Part shown: positions 1 through 10,022 of the stretch, in pieces
Position numbering within the stretch: the first letter of the stretch is position 1
Layout of the letters: the number at the start of each line of letters is the position of its first letter
From: Odoribacter lunatus
GTDB taxonomy: Bacteria > Bacteroidota > Bacteroidia > Bacteroidales > Marinifilaceae
Direction: 5' to 3'
Length of the DNA: 64,000 nucleotides
Assembly (NCBI RefSeq): GCF_943193135.1
Contig: NZ_CALPCZ010000007.1
Location: forward strand, 1-64,000
The notes under the pieces: model-generated
The model's database searches: none
What the model was told of the DNA's origin: nothing
What the model saw: the letters and a program-made list of their open reading frames with translations, nothing else
Position numbers and translations under genes: made by a program

Positions 1-56
1 ATGTGTTAAGCCTGTCGCTAGCGTTCATCCTGAGCCAGGATCAAACTCTTCATTGT
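1..56 (-). rRNA. rrs: 16S ribosomal RNA, 5' end only
   Basis: Read on the minus strand, the first 56 bases contain the universal 16S 5' segment AGAGTTTGATCCTGGCTCAG followed by GATGAACGCTAGC, as in Bacteroidota 16S genes. The gene runs off the left edge of the window, so only about 56 bases of roughly 1,500 are visible. The mature 5' end near position 56 is approximate. The gene is co-oriented with fmt and most of the flanking minus-strand genes. Confidence 0.95.
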
Positions 57-196
57 ATTAATATCAATTCTTTATTTTTTCCATGTGCTCAGTCATATGT
101 CCCAAATATCATCTATATCCGGGTCGCACTTGCTGTCTCGTCACTACAATTTTTCTAAGAACTCTTTTTCTCCCCCCTTCAAGAGGAAAGCGACGA

Positions 197-228
197 CAAA
201 AGTAATACTACTATACTTACTCTCCAAA
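197..228 (-). promoter_or_regulatory. rRNA operon promoter, Bacteroidota type
   Basis: On the minus strand TTTG (225-228) is followed after 20 bases by TACTTTTG (197-204). This matches the Bacteroidota sigma-ABfr consensus TTTG-N19-21-TAnnTTTG. An A-rich stretch lies just upstream (about 229-265 in plus coordinates) and could act as an UP-like element. Transcription would begin near 190, leaving a leader of roughly 130 bases before the 16S 5' end. The rest of 57-308 shows no convincing gene. Confidence 0.7.
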
Positions 229-308
229 TTTTTTTGCAACTTTTTTTATGTTTTTTCCATTACACCTCTCAATAAACTACTAACCAAGCACATAAAAGAT
301 AAGACATA

Positions 309-1277
309 TCAAGAAAGTATATAATCATCTAACTTAAATCCTCTCAACAACTCGGATACTTTCATACACCGTCTACCGGCAAGTTGTATTTCTTCCAAAA
401 AAATTCGACCATTTGAAACTATTACTTCCCATCTTTTCTTGCCATCCGTATACATTTCCCCTGGCCTCTTTTCTGTCTCTCCCTTCTCCATTCGTACTGA
501 CACTACTTTCATTTGTATTATCTCTCCTGATACCTTATGCCGAATTTCCGTCCAGGCTGCAGGATAAGGTGACAATCCGCGAACATGATTGTATACAGTC
601 TCTACATCCGCTGTCCAATCGATTTTCCTATTCTCTTTAAAAATCTTGGGTGCTAACTTAGGTTCCCTCCCATCTAACAAATGATTCTGATCTATTAACA
701 AACATTGTTTTTGCTCTATCGCTTCCACCGTCTTCACCAACAAATCCGCCCCTTTCTCCATAAGAATATCATGCAAATCTCCTGCCGTCATATCCTCCTT
801 GATAGCAACCTTTTCTTGAAAAATGATTTTACCCGTATCAATTTCATGACTCAATAAAAAAGTAGAAACTCCTGTACAAGTCTCCCCATTCATAATTGCC
901 CAATTAATTGGAGCCGCACCACGATAATCCGGTAAAAGAGAAGCATGTAAGTTCACGGTACCTAAAGGAGGCATATTCCAAACCACTTCCGGCAACATTT
1001 TAAAAGCTACTACTAACTGCAAATCAGCTTTCCATGCAGCTAACTCATGCAAAAATCCCTCGTCTCTAAATCTTTCCGGTTGTAAAAATGGTATTCCCTG
1101 CTCCACTGCATATTTTTTCACTGCCGATTCTTGTATTCTCTGTCCTCTTCCCGAAGGCTTATCCGGATTCGTTACGACCCCCACGACCTCAAATCCGGCT
1201 TCTATGATTTTTTTCAATGGAAGTACAGCAAAATCAGGCGTCCCCATATATACAATTCTCAAACTATGCTTTTGCAT
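309..1277 (-). CDS. fmt: methionyl-tRNA formyltransferase
   Basis: This enzyme formylates the amino group of Met-tRNA(fMet) with 10-formyl-tetrahydrofolate, producing the initiator tRNA in the cytoplasm. The 322-residue protein has the usual family length. It opens with the typical RIVYMGTPDFAV segment (residues 7-19) and has the catalytic triad of the formyltransferase fold: N109 and H111 in NLHASLLP and D147 in EIDTGK. The C-terminal tRNA-binding domain covers about residues 210-322. The start overlaps the end of the upstream LptF/G gene by 14 bases, so the two are probably co-transcribed. It is the last protein gene before the rRNA promoter. Confidence 0.96.
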   Translation of the reverse strand: MQKHSLRIVYMGTPDFAVLPLKKIIEAGFEVVGVVTNPDKPSGRGQRIQESAVKKYAVEQGIPFLQPERFRDEGFLHELAAWKADLQLVVAFKMLPEVVWNMPPLGTVNLHASLLPDYRGAAPINWAIMNGETCTGVSTFLLSHEIDTGKIIFQEKVAIKEDMTAGDLHDILMEKGADLLVKTVEAIEQKQCLLIDQNHLLDGREPKLAPKIFKENRKIDWTADVETVYNHVRGLSPYPAAWTEIRHKVSGEIIQMKVVSVRMEKGETEKRPGEMYTDGKKRWEVIVSNGRIFLEEIQLAGRRCMKVSELLRGFKLDDYILS

Positions 1278-2724
1278 TTCTTCCTTTTTTTAGCCAATAA
1301 GTTATTTTCTTGAAAAAATTAATATACGACTCTCCATTCATAATCTCAGAATCGGTAACAGACTTATAAGTCAAAAGCACACCTAAAGGCAACAACACCA
1401 ACGAAGACAACCAACTTCCAAACCACATTGAAAGTACAGCTTCTTTCGCTGCCCGTTGTCCCATCATAGATATGACATAGTATATAATAAATAACAGTAC
1501 CGATATTACAACCGGCATCCCCAATCCTCCTTTCCTAATAATTCCTCCCAAAGGTGCCCCTATGAAAAAGAAAATCAAACAGGCAAAAGGTAATGTAAAT
1601 TTCTTATGCCATTCAATCTGATTCTTACGAATCTGGTCTTCTTGCCTTTTATAAAAACTCACATCTTTCATCGCATTTGTATTCACATCCCGGGCATATT
1701 GCAACGCATTCTCCATCGCCCTTTTTCTTTCATCAGGATCTAATTCCTTATATAAGGAATCTGCATCTCCTGTAAGCATGGCCGTTTCTTGTCGCAAGAT
1801 ACTGTCCCGTTGATTATTAGCATTTCGATTTTTCTCATAATTTGCCTTCAACATCCGTGTTGTTTCTTCTTTTTTACGAGAATCCAATCTATTTTGAAGA
1901 GAATCTATAGTATACTCCAATTGTTTTAAATTTAACATTACAGCCGTTATAAAATCTTCATCCCGTCTTTTAAATTCATTTCCTGGCAACTCTATTAACA
2001 CGGACTGTTTTTCAAAACTTAGTCTTCTAAAAGGAAAAGTTTTTCTCCCATTCGGTTTCATACTTTCATCCGTATAAGTATTACCATGGAATAAAACCAA
2101 CTCCATATGTGTACTATGCGAATCATTAACCATCATCCCGGAATCCGCACGGGTGACCTCATAATTCCCCGGAACATCCCTATGGTTATAAATCAACATA
2201 TTATACATCATTCCGGTATTCTTGTTAATCTTGTCTATTTTTATGCTATATCCTTCCAAATCATTTGTAAATACACCTTCTTTGAAAGACAACTCCGGTT
2301 TATGTTTTTTTATATCATATAATAAATTACCCGCCCGCATATTGGCTATCGGTAATATATTATTAGAAAAGAAAAAAGTAAACACGCATAAACACAGTAT
2401 CAATATTATCAAAGGATACATTATACGATACAACGAAATTCCTGCCGATTTCAATGCTATCAATTCATAATTCTCTCCCAACGTACCAAAAGTCATAATC
2501 GAAGAAAGCAATACAGCCAAAGGAAGAGCCATCGGTACCAACGAAAGAGAAAAATAGAATAATAATTCCACAATAACGGAAAAATCAAGCCCTTTCCCCA
2601 CTAATTCATCAATATAACGCCACAACATTTGCATAAGCAATACAAACATGCTAATGAAAAACGTAGCGATGAAAGGCCCCGCGAAACTTTTCAACATAAA
2701 AACATATAGTTTCTTCATCTGCAA
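1264..2724 (-). CDS. LptF/LptG-family lipopolysaccharide export permease
   Basis: This is a YjgP/YjgQ (LptF/LptG) family inner-membrane protein. In the family it works with LptB as an ABC transporter that extracts lipopolysaccharide from the inner membrane. The 486-residue protein has membrane helices near residues 12-120 and 370-470, with a long periplasmic region between them. Much of that region (about 255-360) is highly charged and probably helical, an insertion common in Bacteroidota members. The first codons read MQMKKLYVF, so M3 (start at 2718) is an equally good start. A good promoter lies directly upstream and fmt overlaps its 3' end. Assignment to LptF rather than LptG was not attempted. 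Confidence 0.88.
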   Translation of the reverse strand: MQMKKLYVFMLKSFAGPFIATFFISMFVLLMQMLWRYIDELVGKGLDFSVIVELLFYFSLSLVPMALPLAVLLSSIMTFGTLGENYELIALKSAGISLYRIMYPLIILILCLCVFTFFFSNNILPIANMRAGNLLYDIKKHKPELSFKEGVFTNDLEGYSIKIDKINKNTGMMYNMLIYNHRDVPGNYEVTRADSGMMVNDSHSTHMELVLFHGNTYTDESMKPNGRKTFPFRRLSFEKQSVLIELPGNEFKRRDEDFITAVMLNLKQLEYTIDSLQNRLDSRKKEETTRMLKANYEKNRNANNQRDSILRQETAMLTGDADSLYKELDPDERKRAMENALQYARDVNTNAMKDVSFYKRQEDQIRKNQIEWHKKFTLPFACLIFFFIGAPLGGIIRKGGLGMPVVISVLLFIIYYVISMMGQRAAKEAVLSMWFGSWLSSLVLLPLGVLLTYKSVTDSEIMNGESYINFFKKITYWLKKGRNAKA

Positions 2725-2744
2725 ACCATCATTATTCTATGCCT

Positions 2745-2775
2745 CAAAAGTAGGTAAAAAGTCTATAAAGTCAAA
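2745..2775 (-). promoter_or_regulatory. promoter for lptF/G-fmt
   Basis: On the minus strand TTTG (2772-2775) is separated by 19 bases from TACTTTTG (2745-2752), an exact match to the Bacteroidota consensus. Transcription would start near 2738, about 15-20 bases before the lptF/G start codon, leaving a very short leader. Confidence 0.6.
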
Positions 2776-2825
2776 AAGCGATAATCATTCCAACGAATGA
2801 CACCATAGTTCAATATTCCTTAGGG

Positions 2826-3203
2826 TCAAGCACCCAAATTCCTATGCAACATAGTAATCTGCTTGTTCCATAAATCGACAGCATCCGCCTCCTCGTCCTC
2901 ATCCACAAAATCCGTAATAATTAATGCGACTTCGTGCGTCAATGATTCCACATGAATATCAAATCCAAAATATTCTTCCTCATTATCCGCATCATTCCAA
3001 CGAAAACGAACTAAAGAATTGGGCCTACAATCTATTAAGGTCGCAACATGCTCCATCCCATTCCACACAAATGTAAACTGATTTTCTTTTTGAAACACAT
3101 TCTCTGCAAACCATTCTGATAACCCGGCGGGTGTACTCAATCGGGAAAAAAGGACTTTCACTGATGATGAAAAAAGATACTCTAATTCTATTTTTTTCCG
3201 CAT
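2826..3203 (-). CDS. START-like (SRPBCC) domain protein
   Basis: This is a small soluble protein of the START-like/AHSA1 fold, common in Bacteroidota beside housekeeping genes. Recognisable features are the opening KKIELEYLF strand, the STPAGLSEWFAENV segment and an acidic C-terminal end (DEDEEADAVDLW). Members of this fold bind small hydrophobic ligands, but no ligand or reaction can be named here. An in-frame GTG lies six codons upstream (3219-3221). The ATG at 3203 is preferred because it places the start directly before the conserved domain, giving 125 residues. It probably belongs to the metG-yihY transcription unit. Confidence 0.75.
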   Translation of the reverse strand: MRKKIELEYLFSSSVKVLFSRLSTPAGLSEWFAENVFQKENQFTFVWNGMEHVATLIDCRPNSLVRFRWNDADNEEEYFGFDIHVESLTHEVALIITDFVDEDEEADAVDLWNKQITMLHRNLGA

Positions 3204-3264
3204 ATCATACAAATTTTGCACAATATACAGATATTATTTCTAACCTCCAAAAATCCCCTCCCTT

Positions 3265-4578
3265 TTATTCCATATCCATTTGAGCAATCGGAGCAAATTT
3301 ATCCGAACCAAACTCCTGTTCCACTGCTTTAAGAAAACGTTTTTCCCACCCCTTATCTTTCTGTTCTATATTGGCCAAGCGACTAATCACATCCGCCATT
3401 GAAAACTGATACAAGTCAACGGCCGGTAAATAAGCCATGTCATCCTCCTGCTTCACTTCCGCCAATATCGCATCATCCACCAACTCCTGAATAACAACCT
3501 GTAACTTACTTGCACTTATTTTCAATCGTCTACTTAACTTTCCCAACGTCAAAGCTCCGTTATTCTGAAGATATTCACAAGCTACATACTTCAATATTCG
3601 TACCGCCTGATCAACATTTTCCACCCAATAATTGCCCCGCTCCATTGAATTACGATACATAAAATGACGATTTCTGATGATATAACACAATTCAGTCCCC
3701 CACAATACAATACTCCAGCTTAACTGAAGCCATACCAGCAAAAGCGGCAAAGCAGCCAAACTGCCATAAATCGCATTATAGGAACTTACCCCTATCTGAA
3801 AGCGAATATAAAACCATTGAACCACCTGATAAACCGTACCTGCGATAATACCGGAGACAACCGCATGTTTAAATTTTACCGGAGTTGCCGGCATATACAT
3901 ATAAAGGAAGATAAACAAAAACCAAACTAAAAAATAAGGTATCAGATTGACTAAGGATATAATTACCGAACTGGCATAACGTAAAAATCCCTCTTCTACG
4001 GCTATCGTTTGTAAATTGGAAGTCAAAAACACATTCACACCGCTAATCAGAATCAACAGTATCGGAACTATAAACATGACGGAAAGATAATCCGAAAACT
4101 TACGGGTAAGTTTTCTACCCTTTTTTATTCCCCAAATCCTGTTCATTGCCAACTCCGTACTCCCAAGTACTTTTATCACCGACCAAAGCAAAATAACTAT
4201 TCCCAAGCCGGTAATCAACCCTCCTTTCGTATTCTCCAACGCATGATTTGCGAACTGTACGACAAACGCCATAATTTGTGAGTCCGTAAAAGTTTGCTCC
4301 AACATCTGCTGCTCCAACACCTTTCCCAAGCCGAATCCTTTCGCAATCCCCAATGCCAATGCAACAATAGGAATAAAAGATAAAACGGAATAAAATGTCA
4401 ATGCAGACGCCGATACCATACAGGCATCCTTAATAAAGCGATCAATCGAAATCACAAGCATTGCCACCCCTCTCAACAGCAACCCCGGTGCCAACGATGA
4501 CTTATGCCAATCCTTCCGAAGAATGGCATAATAATAATCTAATGAAATAATCTTTTTAAATCTGGTCAATTTAAACAT
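3265..4578 (-). CDS. YihY/BrkB-family membrane protein
   Basis: This is an integral membrane protein of the YihY (formerly 'ribonuclease BN') / virulence factor BrkB family, whose function is unsettled. The 437-residue protein has six or so hydrophobic segments between residues 55 and 310, including the family-typical SALTFYSVLSFIPIVALALG and GSLAALPLLLVWLQLSW regions. After the membrane part, residues 330-400 look like a winged-helix domain (LTLGKLSRRLKISASKLQ), which many YihY proteins lack. It starts 18 bases after metG, so the two are likely co-transcribed. Confidence 0.85.
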   Translation of the reverse strand: MFKLTRFKKIISLDYYYAILRKDWHKSSLAPGLLLRGVAMLVISIDRFIKDACMVSASALTFYSVLSFIPIVALALGIAKGFGLGKVLEQQMLEQTFTDSQIMAFVVQFANHALENTKGGLITGLGIVILLWSVIKVLGSTELAMNRIWGIKKGRKLTRKFSDYLSVMFIVPILLILISGVNVFLTSNLQTIAVEEGFLRYASSVIISLVNLIPYFLVWFLFIFLYMYMPATPVKFKHAVVSGIIAGTVYQVVQWFYIRFQIGVSSYNAIYGSLAALPLLLVWLQLSWSIVLWGTELCYIIRNRHFMYRNSMERGNYWVENVDQAVRILKYVACEYLQNNGALTLGKLSRRLKISASKLQVVIQELVDDAILAEVKQEDDMAYLPAVDLYQFSMADVISRLANIEQKDKGWEKRFLKAVEQEFGSDKFAPIAQMDME

Positions 4579-4596
4579 GATAAACCATATCAGAAA

Positions 4597-6627
4597 TTAC
4601 CGTATTTCAGAACCTGCTTTTACTTCTTTTTCGGGGGCCACAAATGCAAGCGAGCCATCGGCATCCTCTACCATCAAAATCATCCCTTGCGATTCAATAC
4701 CCTTTAAATTACGCGGCTCAAGATTTACCAAAATACTTACCCGCTTCCCGATAATTTCCTCCGGAGTATAATACTCTGCAATTCCCGAAACTACCACCCG
4801 CTGGTCTATACCGGTATCTATAGTTAATTTCATCAATTTCTTTGTCTTCGCAACCTTTTCCGCTGCCATAATTTTCCCGGCACGTATATCCAATTTCTGG
4901 AAATCTTCAAAAGAAATATTAGGCTTTGCAGGAGCTACTTTCACATTATTCATTTCATTCGCTTTCTTCGTTGCCTGCAACCGATCCAATTGCCGTTGTA
5001 TTTCTTCGTCCTCAATCTTATCAAACAACAACCCTGCTTCATTAAGCTGATGTCCTTCCGGTAACACATCTGCCCCCATCTCATCCCAATTCAAAGAATC
5101 CTTATTCAAATAACCTCTCAACTTTTTAGCGCTAAAAGGCATAAAAGGTTCCGATAATATCGCCAAATCCGCCGTTATTTGCAAACAGATATTGAGGATT
5201 GTTTTCACTCTCTCCTCATCCGTCTTAATCAACTTCCACGGTTCCGTATCTGCCAAATACTTATTACCCAAACGCGCCAAATTCATACACTCTTTCAACG
5301 CTTCACGGAAATGGAAGCTCTCCAGATTCTTTTCCACCCGCTCTATAATACAAGGAATCTCAGCAAGCACTTCTTTATCATATGGGGCCAATTCTCCTGC
5401 TTTCGGTACCTTCCCTTCAAAATACTTGTGAGTTAAAACCAGCGCACGATTCACAAAATTCCCGTATATCGCCACCAACTCACTGTTATTACGCGTCTGA
5501 AAATCTTTCCATGTAAAATCATTATCCTTTGTCTCCGGAGCATTGGCCGTTAAGACATAACGCAACACATCCTGCTTCCCTTTGAAATCTTCCAAATACT
5601 CATGTAACCACACAGCCCAATTACGAGAAGTGGAAATTTTATCTCCTTCCAGATTCAAGAACTCATTAGCCGGAACATTATCCGGTAAAATATAACTTCC
5701 TTCCGCTTTCAACATGGCCGGAAAAATAATACAGTGAAAAACAATATTATCCTTTCCGATAAAATGAATCATGCGGGTATCTTTGTCTTTCCAGTACTTT
5801 TCCCAATCGGGAGTCAAATCCTTTGTAGCAGAAATATAACCTATCGGGGCATCAAACCACACATACAAAACCTTTCCTTTTACCCCCTCAATGGGAACAG
5901 GTACACCCCAATCCAAATCCCGGGTTACCGCACGCGGTTGCAAACCATTGTCCAGCCAAGATTTACACTGCCCGTAGACATTACTTTTCCACTCTTTGTG
6001 TCCTTCCAGAATCCACTCTTTCAACCATCCCTCATACTGATCCAGCGGCAAATACCAATGCTTGGTTTCTTTCAACTGCGGCGTATTTCCTGTAATAGCC
6101 GACACCGGATTTATCAAATCCGTGGCATTCAGACTGGTACCGCAAGCCTCGCACTGATCCCCATAAGCCCTTTCATTCCCACAATGAGGGCATTTCCCCA
6201 CAATATAACGATCCGCCAAAAACTGCCCGGCTTTTTCATCATAATATTGCATGGAAGTTTTTTCTATAAACTTTCCTTCCTTATAAAGTTTTTCAAAAAA
6301 AGCCGACGATAATTCATGATGCGTTTTAGAACTCGTACGGGAATATATATCAAAAGAAATACCAAATTCCTCAAACGACTTCTTTATCAGATTATGATAA
6401 CGATCTACAATGTCTTGCGGAGTAACCCCCTCTTTCTGTGCCTTTATCGTAATAGGCACCCCATGCTCATCCGAACCACCAATAAACACAACCTCCCGTC
6501 CTTTAGCTCTTAAATATCTCACATAAATATCCGCAGGCACATACACTCCTGCCAAATGCCCAATATGTACCGGACCATTGGCATACGGCAAAGCAGTCGT
6601 CACCAAACTCCTTTTGAACTGACTCAT
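4597..6627 (-). CDS. metG: methionyl-tRNA synthetase
   Basis: This class I synthetase charges tRNA(Met) with methionine. The 676-residue protein contains the HIGH motif intact ([11 protein letters not shown], residues 14-24). It has a four-cysteine zinc knuckle (CPHCG...CEACG, about residues 146-163) and the KMSKS-type loop as GDKISTS near residue 330. A C-terminal EMAP-II/Trbp111-like tRNA-binding domain covers about residues 570-676 ([11 protein letters not shown]...VSGIAEYY). This long form with a fused tRNA-binding domain is typical of MetRS in many bacteria. It heads the unit that continues into yihY. Confidence 0.97.
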   Translation of the reverse strand: MSQFKRSLVTTALPYANGPVHIGHLAGVYVPADIYVRYLRAKGREVVFIGGSDEHGVPITIKAQKEGVTPQDIVDRYHNLIKKSFEEFGISFDIYSRTSSKTHHELSSAFFEKLYKEGKFIEKTSMQYYDEKAGQFLADRYIVGKCPHCGNERAYGDQCEACGTSLNATDLINPVSAITGNTPQLKETKHWYLPLDQYEGWLKEWILEGHKEWKSNVYGQCKSWLDNGLQPRAVTRDLDWGVPVPIEGVKGKVLYVWFDAPIGYISATKDLTPDWEKYWKDKDTRMIHFIGKDNIVFHCIIFPAMLKAEGSYILPDNVPANEFLNLEGDKISTSRNWAVWLHEYLEDFKGKQDVLRYVLTANAPETKDNDFTWKDFQTRNNSELVAIYGNFVNRALVLTHKYFEGKVPKAGELAPYDKEVLAEIPCIIERVEKNLESFHFREALKECMNLARLGNKYLADTEPWKLIKTDEERVKTILNICLQITADLAILSEPFMPFSAKKLRGYLNKDSLNWDEMGADVLPEGHQLNEAGLLFDKIEDEEIQRQLDRLQATKKANEMNNVKVAPAKPNISFEDFQKLDIRAGKIMAAEKVAKTKKLMKLTIDTGIDQRVVVSGIAEYYTPEEIIGKRVSILVNLEPRNLKGIESQGMILMVEDADGSLAFVAPEKEVKAGSEIR

Positions 6628-6664
6628 AATATCCCTTTTAATGTTTTGCTTTCTTATTGAAGCG

Positions 6665-6672
6665 CAAATTTA
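6665..6672 (-). promoter_or_regulatory. -7 box upstream of metG
   Basis: TAAATTTG on the minus strand fits TAnnTTTG and lies about 38 bases before the metG start. No good -33 box was found at the expected spacing. A weaker TATTTTCG at 6684-6691 on the plus strand could serve the divergent carboxypeptidase gene. Confidence 0.4.
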
Positions 6673-6709
6673 TAAAAAAATCGTATTTTCGCATGATTAA
6701 CTCAACATT

Positions 6710-7600
6710 ATGCTACGTCCAAGTTATTTACAAGCAGGCGACAAAGTCGCTCTCATATCTCCGGCTGGAATCATTCAACCCGAAACCGTAAATCATGCCA
6801 CCGAATTGTTACAATCCTGGGGACTTATTCCTGTTCCGGGCAAACACATCACATCCCAATACGGCTACTTCGCCGGAACAGACAAAGAGAGACTGGAAGA
6901 CTTGCAATGGGCTTTGGATGCGGAAGACATACATGCTATTTTTTGTACCCGGGGAGGATATGGTTGTATGCGAATCGTAGAGGAAGCCGACTACTCCTGT
7001 TTTCAAGGAAACCCTAAATGGCTAGTCGGATTCAGCGACATTACCGTCTTACACACAAAATTAACCTCATTGGGAATCGAAAGCTTACATGCCCCTATGC
7101 CCAAGAGCTATCCCAAGACAGACAAACAGGCATTAGAACATTTAAAACAATACCTGTTCGGCCATATCACTTCCTACAAGCTGCCCTCCCATCCCTTCAA
7201 CCGGGAAGGCATCGCCAGAGCAGATTTAACCGGAGGCAACCTGTGTCTGCTTCACTGCCTGCGTTCTTCCGTAATAGAATATCCTCCGGAAGATAACATT
7301 CTCTTCATTGAAGACGTAGGTGAAAATCTTTACGCCATAGACAGAATGATGCAAAGTCTCAAATTATCCGGACGTCTCAAAAATCTCCAGGGACTCATTG
7401 TAGGCGGATTCAGTGACATGAAAGGCGAAAACTTCGGGAAAAGCGCCTACGAAATCATTCGCGAAACCGTAGACGAATACAACTATCCCGTATGTTTCAA
7501 TTTTCCTGCCGGTCATATATCCAATAATTATCCCCTGATTTTAGGCGCTTCTATTGAATTATCCGTAGAAGAAAACAATGTTGAAATTACATTTTTATAA
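6710..7600 (+). CDS. LD-carboxypeptidase (peptidase family S66)
   Basis: This is an S66-family muramoyltetrapeptide carboxypeptidase. In characterised members it removes the terminal D-Ala from murein tetrapeptides during peptidoglycan recycling. The 296-residue protein has no obvious signal peptide, consistent with a cytoplasmic enzyme. The catalytic Ser is S109 in the LVGFSDIT motif. The Glu of the triad sits in LFIEDVGENLYAIDRMM and the His in FPAGHISNNYPL near the C-terminus. It is the first gene of a plus-strand run ending in mnmA, divergent from metG. Confidence 0.92.
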   Translation: MLRPSYLQAGDKVALISPAGIIQPETVNHATELLQSWGLIPVPGKHITSQYGYFAGTDKERLEDLQWALDAEDIHAIFCTRGGYGCMRIVEEADYSCFQGNPKWLVGFSDITVLHTKLTSLGIESLHAPMPKSYPKTDKQALEHLKQYLFGHITSYKLPSHPFNREGIARADLTGGNLCLLHCLRSSVIEYPPEDNILFIEDVGENLYAIDRMMQSLKLSGRLKNLQGLIVGGFSDMKGENFGKSAYEIIRETVDEYNYPVCFNFPAGHISNNYPLILGASIELSVEENNVEITFL

Positions 7601-7611
7601 ATCGGATTTCT

Positions 7612-8064
7612 ATGAAAAAATACATCCTATTACTTATCAGCATCTCATATTTCAGTTGTCAGCCCTCTTATATCTTTGAAAAATACAACTCCATTCCTGA
7701 TGAAGAATGGTGCATTCATAACATCGTCCGCTTTCATTTTTCCATTCAAGACTCAGCCGACTACAATTTATACGCAGGCATCCGTCACACAATGGATTAT
7801 GAAATGGGGAACTTATGGTGTTTCATAAAAATAAGCGACTCAACCCACGTCCTTGTACGGGATACTTTAAATATAAAATTGGCTGAACCGGACGGCCATT
7901 GGTTAGGGAGCGGATACACCATAAAAACCAAAGAAGAGAAAATAAAGAAAATTTCCTCTTTACCCCAGGGAGAATACACCTGCGAAATAGAACAAGGCAT
8001 GCGCATGCATTGTTTAAAAGGAGTGAAAGACATCGGACTTATCATTAAAAAAGCTGAACAATAA
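7612..8064 (+). CDS. gldH: gliding motility lipoprotein GldH
   Basis: This is a 150-residue lipoprotein with a short signal peptide ending in a lipobox (SYFSC, Cys16), so it is probably anchored in a membrane. The sequence after the lipobox (FEKYNSIPDEEW, RHTMDYEMGNLWCFIKI) resembles GldH. GldH is needed for gliding in Flavobacterium but is widespread in non-gliding Bacteroidales, where its role is not established. It begins 11 bases after the carboxypeptidase and is followed 9 bases later by trmB, an arrangement typical of Bacteroidales. Confidence 0.85.
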   Translation: MKKYILLLISISYFSCQPSYIFEKYNSIPDEEWCIHNIVRFHFSIQDSADYNLYAGIRHTMDYEMGNLWCFIKISDSTHVLVRDTLNIKLAEPDGHWLGSGYTIKTKEEKIKKISSLPQGEYTCEIEQGMRMHCLKGVKDIGLIIKKAEQ

Positions 8065-8073
8065 ACCATCCCC

Positions 8074-8829
8074 ATGCCAAAAAACAAATTAGCCAAATTC
8101 GCCGAAATGGAAAACCTGGAAAATGTTTTCCAACCAAAACATGCGGAAATATTTCGTACCGACCACCCTCTGAAAGGGAAATGGGGAAAACAGGTTTTTC
8201 ACAACAATCACCCCATCGTTCTGGAAATAGGCTGCGGAAAGGGAGAATATACCGTAGGACTTGGGAAACTATATCCCGAAAAAAACTTTATCGGTATTGA
8301 CATCAAAGGCGCGCGCATGTGGCATGGAGCAAAAGCCGCCTTGGAAGAACACATTTCCAATGCCATTTTCCTCCGTATTTATGCAGAAATGCTGGATTCC
8401 GTATTTGCCCCGAATGAAATATCGGAAATCTGGATTACATTTCCCGACCCCCAAATGGCAAAAGCACGCAAACGCTTGACCGGAAGTCGGTTTCTTTCTT
8501 TATATAAAAAATTTCTAAAACCCAACGGACTAATTCATCTGAAAACCGACAGTCCTTTTCTGTTCGCCTATACCTCCGCACTCATCCAAAACAACCGATT
8601 ACCCTGCTACATTCAAACAGACAATTTGTATGAAAGCGAAATCGAAGATAAAATTTTAGGTATCAAGACCTTTTATGAACTCCAATGGCTATCGAGGGGA
8701 AAACAGATAAAATATATCCGGTTTTCCCTATCTGAAAATCCTTTGCTCGAACCCGATATCGAACTCGAGAAAGACGATTATCACAGCGAAGCCCGCTACA
8801 TGAATCCGAACAGACCGGCAACATTATGA
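8074..8829 (+). CDS. trmB: tRNA (guanine-N7)-methyltransferase
   Basis: This SAM-dependent enzyme methylates G46 in the tRNA variable loop. The 251-residue protein has the SAM-binding motif I (VLEIGCGKGEYTVGL) near residues 50-64, the IGIDIKGARMW segment, and the family-specific ITFPDPQMAKARKRLTG region near residues 130-146, where TrmB proteins carry the catalytic Asp. Its stop codon overlaps the mnmA start (ATGA), indicating translational coupling of two tRNA-modification genes. Confidence 0.94.
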   Translation: MPKNKLAKFAEMENLENVFQPKHAEIFRTDHPLKGKWGKQVFHNNHPIVLEIGCGKGEYTVGLGKLYPEKNFIGIDIKGARMWHGAKAALEEHISNAIFLRIYAEMLDSVFAPNEISEIWITFPDPQMAKARKRLTGSRFLSLYKKFLKPNGLIHLKTDSPFLFAYTSALIQNNRLPCYIQTDNLYESEIEDKILGIKTFYELQWLSRGKQIKYIRFSLSENPLLEPDIELEKDDYHSEARYMNPNRPATL

Positions 8830-9905
8830 AAGCAAAAGTACTCATGGCCATGAGCGGCGGTATCGACAGCACGGTAGCCGCCATGTTACTGAAAGAACAA
8901 GGATATGAACTCGTCGGAGTCACATTCCGGACATTCGATTCCATATCACAGGGATGTATGGAAAAAGAAAAAGGCTGTTGCAGTGTAGACGCTCTGTTTG
9001 AAGCTCAAAAAATGGCACAGGATTTAGACTTTGAACATCATATCCTGGACATTCGGCAAACATTCAAAGAACAGGTCATCCGTAACTTTATCGATGAATA
9101 CCTTCAAGGACGCACACCAAACCCTTGTGTCGTGTGCAATTCAACCATAAAATGGGGCAAACTGCTTGAAACCGCCGATCAATTCGGCTGCCAATATATC
9201 GCAACGGGACACTACGCACGCATCTGCCAAAAAGCAGGCAGGTATTTTCTGCAAAAAGGCCGGGATGAAGCCAAAGACCAAACCTATTTTTTATGGACAC
9301 TTACACAAGACAATCTTTCCCGGACTCTATTCCCGTTAGGAAATCTAACCAAACCTGAAGTCCGTAAAATTGCACTGGAGCACGGTTACGAAAAACTCTC
9401 CCGAAAAAGGGAAAGCCAGGAAATCTGTTTCATTCCCGACAACGATTACCGGGCCTTCTTACACGAACACGTCGAAAATTTCACAGAGAAATACGGACCG
9501 GGAAACTTTGTCGATACGCAAGGAAAAATACTGGGACGCCACCAAGGTTTTCCCAATTATACCATCGGCCAACGCAAAGGCTTGGGCATCGCCTTGGGGC
9601 AACCCATGTTCGTTGTCTCCATTTCGGCCAAAGAAAACAAAGTCGTATTGGGCACCCGAGAAGAACTGCAAGGCCAAACCCTTTATGTCCGACAACTCAA
9701 TCTGATGAAATACGCCCAAATACCTGACGGCATTGAAGTATCCGCCAAAATCCGCTACCGCAGTCAGGGAGGAACGGCAAACCTCTATACGGAAGGCGAC
9801 AGGCTGCGCGTTGTCTTTCAGGAACCCATTGACTCCATCACACCGGGGCAAAGCGCCGTTTTCTATGAAAACGACGACATCATCGGAGGCGGCATCATCG
9901 AATAA
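8826..9905 (+). CDS. mnmA: tRNA-specific 2-thiouridylase MnmA
   Basis: This enzyme adds sulfur to U34 of tRNA(Lys/Glu/Gln). The 359-residue protein has the PP-loop SGGIDST (residues 10-16), the catalytic Cys in NPCVVCN (near residues 97-103), GHYAR, and the second, persulfide-carrying Cys in ESQEICFIP (near residue 200). The C-terminal beta-barrel contains the YTIGQRKGLGIA segment. Many Bacteroidota carry two mnmA-like genes; only one is in this window. The start is fixed by the four-base overlap with trmB. Confidence 0.95.
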   Translation: MKAKVLMAMSGGIDSTVAAMLLKEQGYELVGVTFRTFDSISQGCMEKEKGCCSVDALFEAQKMAQDLDFEHHILDIRQTFKEQVIRNFIDEYLQGRTPNPCVVCNSTIKWGKLLETADQFGCQYIATGHYARICQKAGRYFLQKGRDEAKDQTYFLWTLTQDNLSRTLFPLGNLTKPEVRKIALEHGYEKLSRKRESQEICFIPDNDYRAFLHEHVENFTEKYGPGNFVDTQGKILGRHQGFPNYTIGQRKGLGIALGQPMFVVSISAKENKVVLGTREELQGQTLYVRQLNLMKYAQIPDGIEVSAKIRYRSQGGTANLYTEGDRLRVVFQEPIDSITPGQSAVFYENDDIIGGGIIE

Positions 9906-9954
9906 AGGAAAAATTAACACAGAATTAAAAAAATCTTAAATTATTGCTCCTTAA

Positions 9955-9962
9955 TATTTTTG
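9955..9962 (+). promoter_or_regulatory. -7 box upstream of the Na/Pi cotransporter gene
   Basis: TATTTTTG matches TAnnTTTG exactly and lies 60 bases before the start codon, in the AT-rich gap after mnmA. No clear TTTG occurs at the -33 spacing. Confidence 0.4.
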
Positions 9963-10022
9963 TAATCAAATGGAGTTTTTTACTTTTATCGGCGCTAAAA
10001 GTTGAATTAAAAAATAATTCCA

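Noticed and set aside
85-324. 79-residue open frame on the plus strand
   Set aside because: It is antisense to the rRNA promoter and leader and has low-complexity, non-protein-like composition.
5734-6312. 192-residue open frame on the plus strand inside metG
   Set aside because: It is antisense to the well-supported metG and shows no family motifs.
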